Shown piece by piece: positions 62,901 to 64,000 of a stretch of 64,000 bases of DNA. The position numbers and the translations under genes were made by a program. Source of the stretch: Molanna angustata (lineage: Eukaryota > Arthropoda > Insecta > Trichoptera > Molannidae); NCBI GenBank assembly GCA_963576475.1, contig OY754982.1, positions 20,660,217 to 20,724,216 on the forward strand. The letters are read 5' to 3'. The notes under the pieces were generated by a model. That model was given only the letters and a program-made list of their open reading frames with translations. It was not told the DNA's origin and searched no databases. How positions within the stretch are numbered: position 1 is the stretch's first letter; each line of letters opens with the position of its first letter.

Positions 62901-63674
62901 GAGTTGTGTTTCCGTTTGAAAATTATTTTTGTTTCCTTTATTTACTAATATATCTATTTTATTACAGATCAAGTATTATTACCAGTTGTTAAAGCAACAA
63001 ACGACAAGTTAACTATAAACATGATATTGAAAATAATGTGCGAATCTTGGTTGCAACACATCTATGTTTATAAAGTCAAATTTAGGTAATAATAAATACA
63101 TTTTGATGAACCTTTTACATACATAATTATAACTTTTGTATACAATTTCTCTAAGTTAATTGTTTTGTTTATTTTCAGTCGAGCTGCTGCAGAACAATTA
63201 CTCGTAGATTTTGATGCAGTGAGAGTATGGATTACAAATTGTCAAGTTATATCTGAAATTACTAGAAGGCAAATGCTCAATAATGAAGTACTTAGGTATA
63301 TTGTCTTAAATACATCAAAATTTATGATTTTTCGACCCACTAATATTTCTGTTATACAATGTTCATAATTGGTAGCACTCGAGTTCAATAGTTTAGTGTA
63401 CAATAAATCGCCTTGCTTTACGAATAGGTACTCAAAACCTGAAATATAAGTCAAACAATACACAGTGACGAAACATATTTGAATCGTCAACTTTCAAAAT
63501 CTCTTGGATGAAGTTACGAAGTTATGCCGTGTGTATCACAAGTCAAGTAATTTGAATTATACTTTATTTTTTCAAGACGGTGTGAAGGTGTTGGAAGATT
63601 ATTGTTGCACTCTCCCGGAGATCCAATAGCTATGCACGATGTATCACAACCAAATCAGAGACCTCCACCACAAG
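50994..63674 (+). CDS. CCDC142: CCDC142-like protein, C-terminus beyond window
   Basis: Seventeen exons: 50994-51185, 51516-51763, 52894-53026, 54936-55063, 55890-56200, 56402-56524, 57950-58079, 58176-58231, 58863-58953, 59148-59220, 59902-60049, 60213-60380, 60494-60579, 60758-60911, 62968-63085, 63179-63295, 63577-63674. Together 791 codons plus one base; every junction is GT/AG and phases agree. Near residues 705-735 the segment ESWLQHIYVYKVKFS then AAAEQLLVDFDAVRVW matches the CCDC142 C-terminal domain (W-L-x-H-I ... F-S ... A-x-Q-L-x-x-D-F-x-x-V-R). Earlier parts are helical, with a hydrophilic Asn/Lys/Asp-rich exon 5. Human CCDC142 is about 750 residues; function is not well established. 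The start is the first ATG of exon 1; an upstream exon cannot be excluded. The introns are loaded with mobile elements. Confidence 0.72.
51850..52005 (-). repeat. SINE family B in CCDC142-like intron 2
   Basis: Minus-strand tail and body (ttgtaacaagtacatacac, aatgcttgtgctataggtga) and head (ccactggattacaaacccaa, tcgctaaccgctctgccatc). Slightly shortened in the middle. Confidence 0.75.
52440..52530 (+). repeat. short tandem repeat aagggcgtattaat
   Basis: Three to four degenerate copies of a 15-25 bp word (taagggcgtattaataagg) in CCDC142-like intron 2. Confidence 0.6.
53051..54103. mobile_element. Harbinger-like non-autonomous element with word arrays
   Basis: 15-bp perfect TIRs CGCGACGTCTTACGT (53054-53068) and its complement (54086-54100), flanked by tta on both sides, a PIF/Harbinger-type duplication. 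Inside, degenerate 14-16 bp words of the form TTCGAATAATTG fill 53085-53215 and 53768-53920. A second left end (cgtcttacgtagg, about 53928) pairs with cctacgtaagacg near 54083, so a smaller MITE of about 175 bp is nested at the right. The middle (53385-53580) matches the interior of the 16675-16906 MITE. No transposase frame. It begins 27 bp after the splice donor of exon 3 of the CCDC142-like gene. Confidence 0.7.
54428..54577 (+). repeat. dispersed repeat E
   Basis: Close match to 9437-9585 with about 10 differences; ends gataaaaagtaaataaataa. In CCDC142-like intron 3. Confidence 0.65.
55064..55889. other. CCDC142-like intron 4
   Basis: AT-rich; a patch at 55480-55680 with two copies of aaagtactactcgttat is the only structure seen. 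Confidence 0.4.
56700..57372 (-). pseudogene. LINE ORF2 C-terminal remnant in CCDC142-like intron 6
   Basis: Minus-strand frame ending near 57039: LNLDVRRKVFDLSFLHKILN, then CPELLKLINFNVPAKTTR and NYVYHSPIPRLHRLGN. This is the conserved tail after the RT of jockey/CR1-type LINEs (L-x-x-R-R-x-x-x-D-L-x-F-L-x-K ... P). Followed downstream (56700-57000) by an A-rich 3-prime end. Confidence 0.7.
57537..57926. mobile_element. MITE with imperfect TIRs, beside an acceptor site
   Basis: Left end gttcacagatccgcatcgta and right end gatccgtacgatacggacat pair as imperfect inverted repeats of about 26 bp around cgtacggatc. About 390 bp. Its right end is only about 23 bp from the exon 7 splice acceptor of the CCDC142-like gene. 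Confidence 0.6.
58232..58862. other. CCDC142-like intron 8
   Basis: AT-rich, ending in a short (CA)n run at 58664-58685; probably contains a decayed repeat (tagcacacacacaaacaca). No coding similarity. Confidence 0.4.
59442..59645 (+). repeat. SINE family C, full-length copy
   Basis: Head ggccgactgccgtggaacag with ggtaagccgttcgg and the B-box-like ggttcaattccc, body tctcatgcaaatattgcttc, gggctggaaacactggttag, ccatacggcaataaactcgc, and ends in ATT repeats. It is the best reference for the other family C copies. Confidence 0.8.
59677..59792 (+). repeat. two-copy tandem repeat of about 58 bp
   Basis: ctacatatatacccgacca, then atattgcatgtaag and agtaaacatcac, present twice with two or three differences. 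In CCDC142-like intron 10. Confidence 0.75.
61470..61640 (+). pseudogene. LINE ORF2 C-terminal remnant in CCDC142-like intron 14
   Basis: Open in frame to a stop at 61636-61638: HRGRPRQEYLEQVCKDIKC, then YTELKRVAEDKAEWRKRW. This is the GRPR-x-x-Y-x-x-Q-x-x-x-D ... L-x-x-x-x-x-D-x-x-x-W tail of LINE ORF2. Followed by taaatttaaataaataaat, a typical 3-prime tail. Confidence 0.7.
62085..62880 (+). repeat. dispersed repeat D with an extra internal segment
   Basis: 62085-62420 and 62745-62880 are collinear with 10822-11290. The 62420-62745 part (catacaatttgtatggtagt and others) is absent from the other copy, so it was either inserted here or lost there. In CCDC142-like intron 14. Confidence 0.6.
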
Positions 63675-64000
63675 GTAATGTCACTTTTTCTATTTCTATT
63701 TAATTCTATTAACTATTACTTTACTATACAGCCTTGTCATTAATTACTCATCTAATAACTAAATTATCATTCATATTTCTGCTACATCCACTACAACTGA
63801 CTACGCATGTAGCGACTATTATCAGCCCCTTCGCAGAATATTATGTGATAACAAAACAGAATAGCATAGCATGAGGACCAGCTAATGGAGCCCTTCAGAA
63901 ATCATACCATCATGGTGCAAAAAGAATAATCAAGAAGTGAGATTCACACTTGTGGACTGCTACTGCTTCCAGATGTAAATTGTTTTTGTTTACATGTTTT
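63675..64000. other. CCDC142-like intron 17, open to the window edge
   Basis: Starts with the donor gtaatg after exon 17. No further acceptor with matching phase could be identified before the end. Confidence 0.5.

Overview
The window is AT-rich animal nuclear DNA with introns, long non-coding spacers and dense transposable elements. Gene structures, tRNA-derived SINEs, TTAA- and TAA-flanked MITEs, a P-superfamily transposon and a Ty3/gypsy element fit an insect. Scattered motifs such as 5566-5580 (a taggtacctac palindrome) are reminiscent of Lepidoptera, but the order is an inference I cannot prove.

Four cellular genes are supported. (1) 9186-11804 (+): a secreted EF-hand protein like MCFD2, four coding exons, complete. 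(2) 14624-16234 (-): an uninterrupted single-exon gene for the NEDD8 E1 regulatory subunit (NAE1/APP-BP1). (3) 30294-44877 (+): a TMEM185-type multipass membrane protein, seven coding exons, 372 residues. (4) 50994-63674 (+): at least 17 exons of a CCDC142-like protein, 791 codons in the window and running off the right edge. Every splice junction was worked out by reading phase and GT/AG; the phases close for all three multi-exon genes.

The rest is mobile DNA. 1-9100 and 11.8-14.2 kb carry SINEs, LINE 3-prime remnants and a fold-back MITE. 18.5-20.9 kb is a direct-repeat-bounded, GC-rich LTR-like element without recognisable proteins. 21.1-24.0 kb is a large fold-back structure. 24371-29967 is a complete P-superfamily transposon with an intact 917-residue THAP transposase, 35-bp perfect terminal inverted repeats, a flanking duplication, and a satellite-like array of about 117-bp units. 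It ends about 320 bp before the TMEM185 start codon. Intron 3 of TMEM185 (8.7 kb) contains a piggyBac-like MITE and, antisense, a Ty3/gypsy element (36799-42100) with almost identical 1.07-kb LTRs. That element has lost its protease and reverse transcriptase yet keeps gag, a canonical -1 frameshift signal and integrase. CCDC142-like introns hold a Harbinger-like element with arrays of degenerate TTCGAATAATTG-type words, further MITEs and LINE tails. Between TMEM185 and CCDC142 lie a triplicated 60-bp unit carrying AATAAA, hairpin MITEs, and a near-perfect 135-bp-arm hairpin at 50128-50492.

The most notable systems are the intact P transposon with its higher-order repeat array, and the RT-less but recently inserted gypsy element with a readable frameshift site and a tandemly duplicated acidic segment at its deletion junction.
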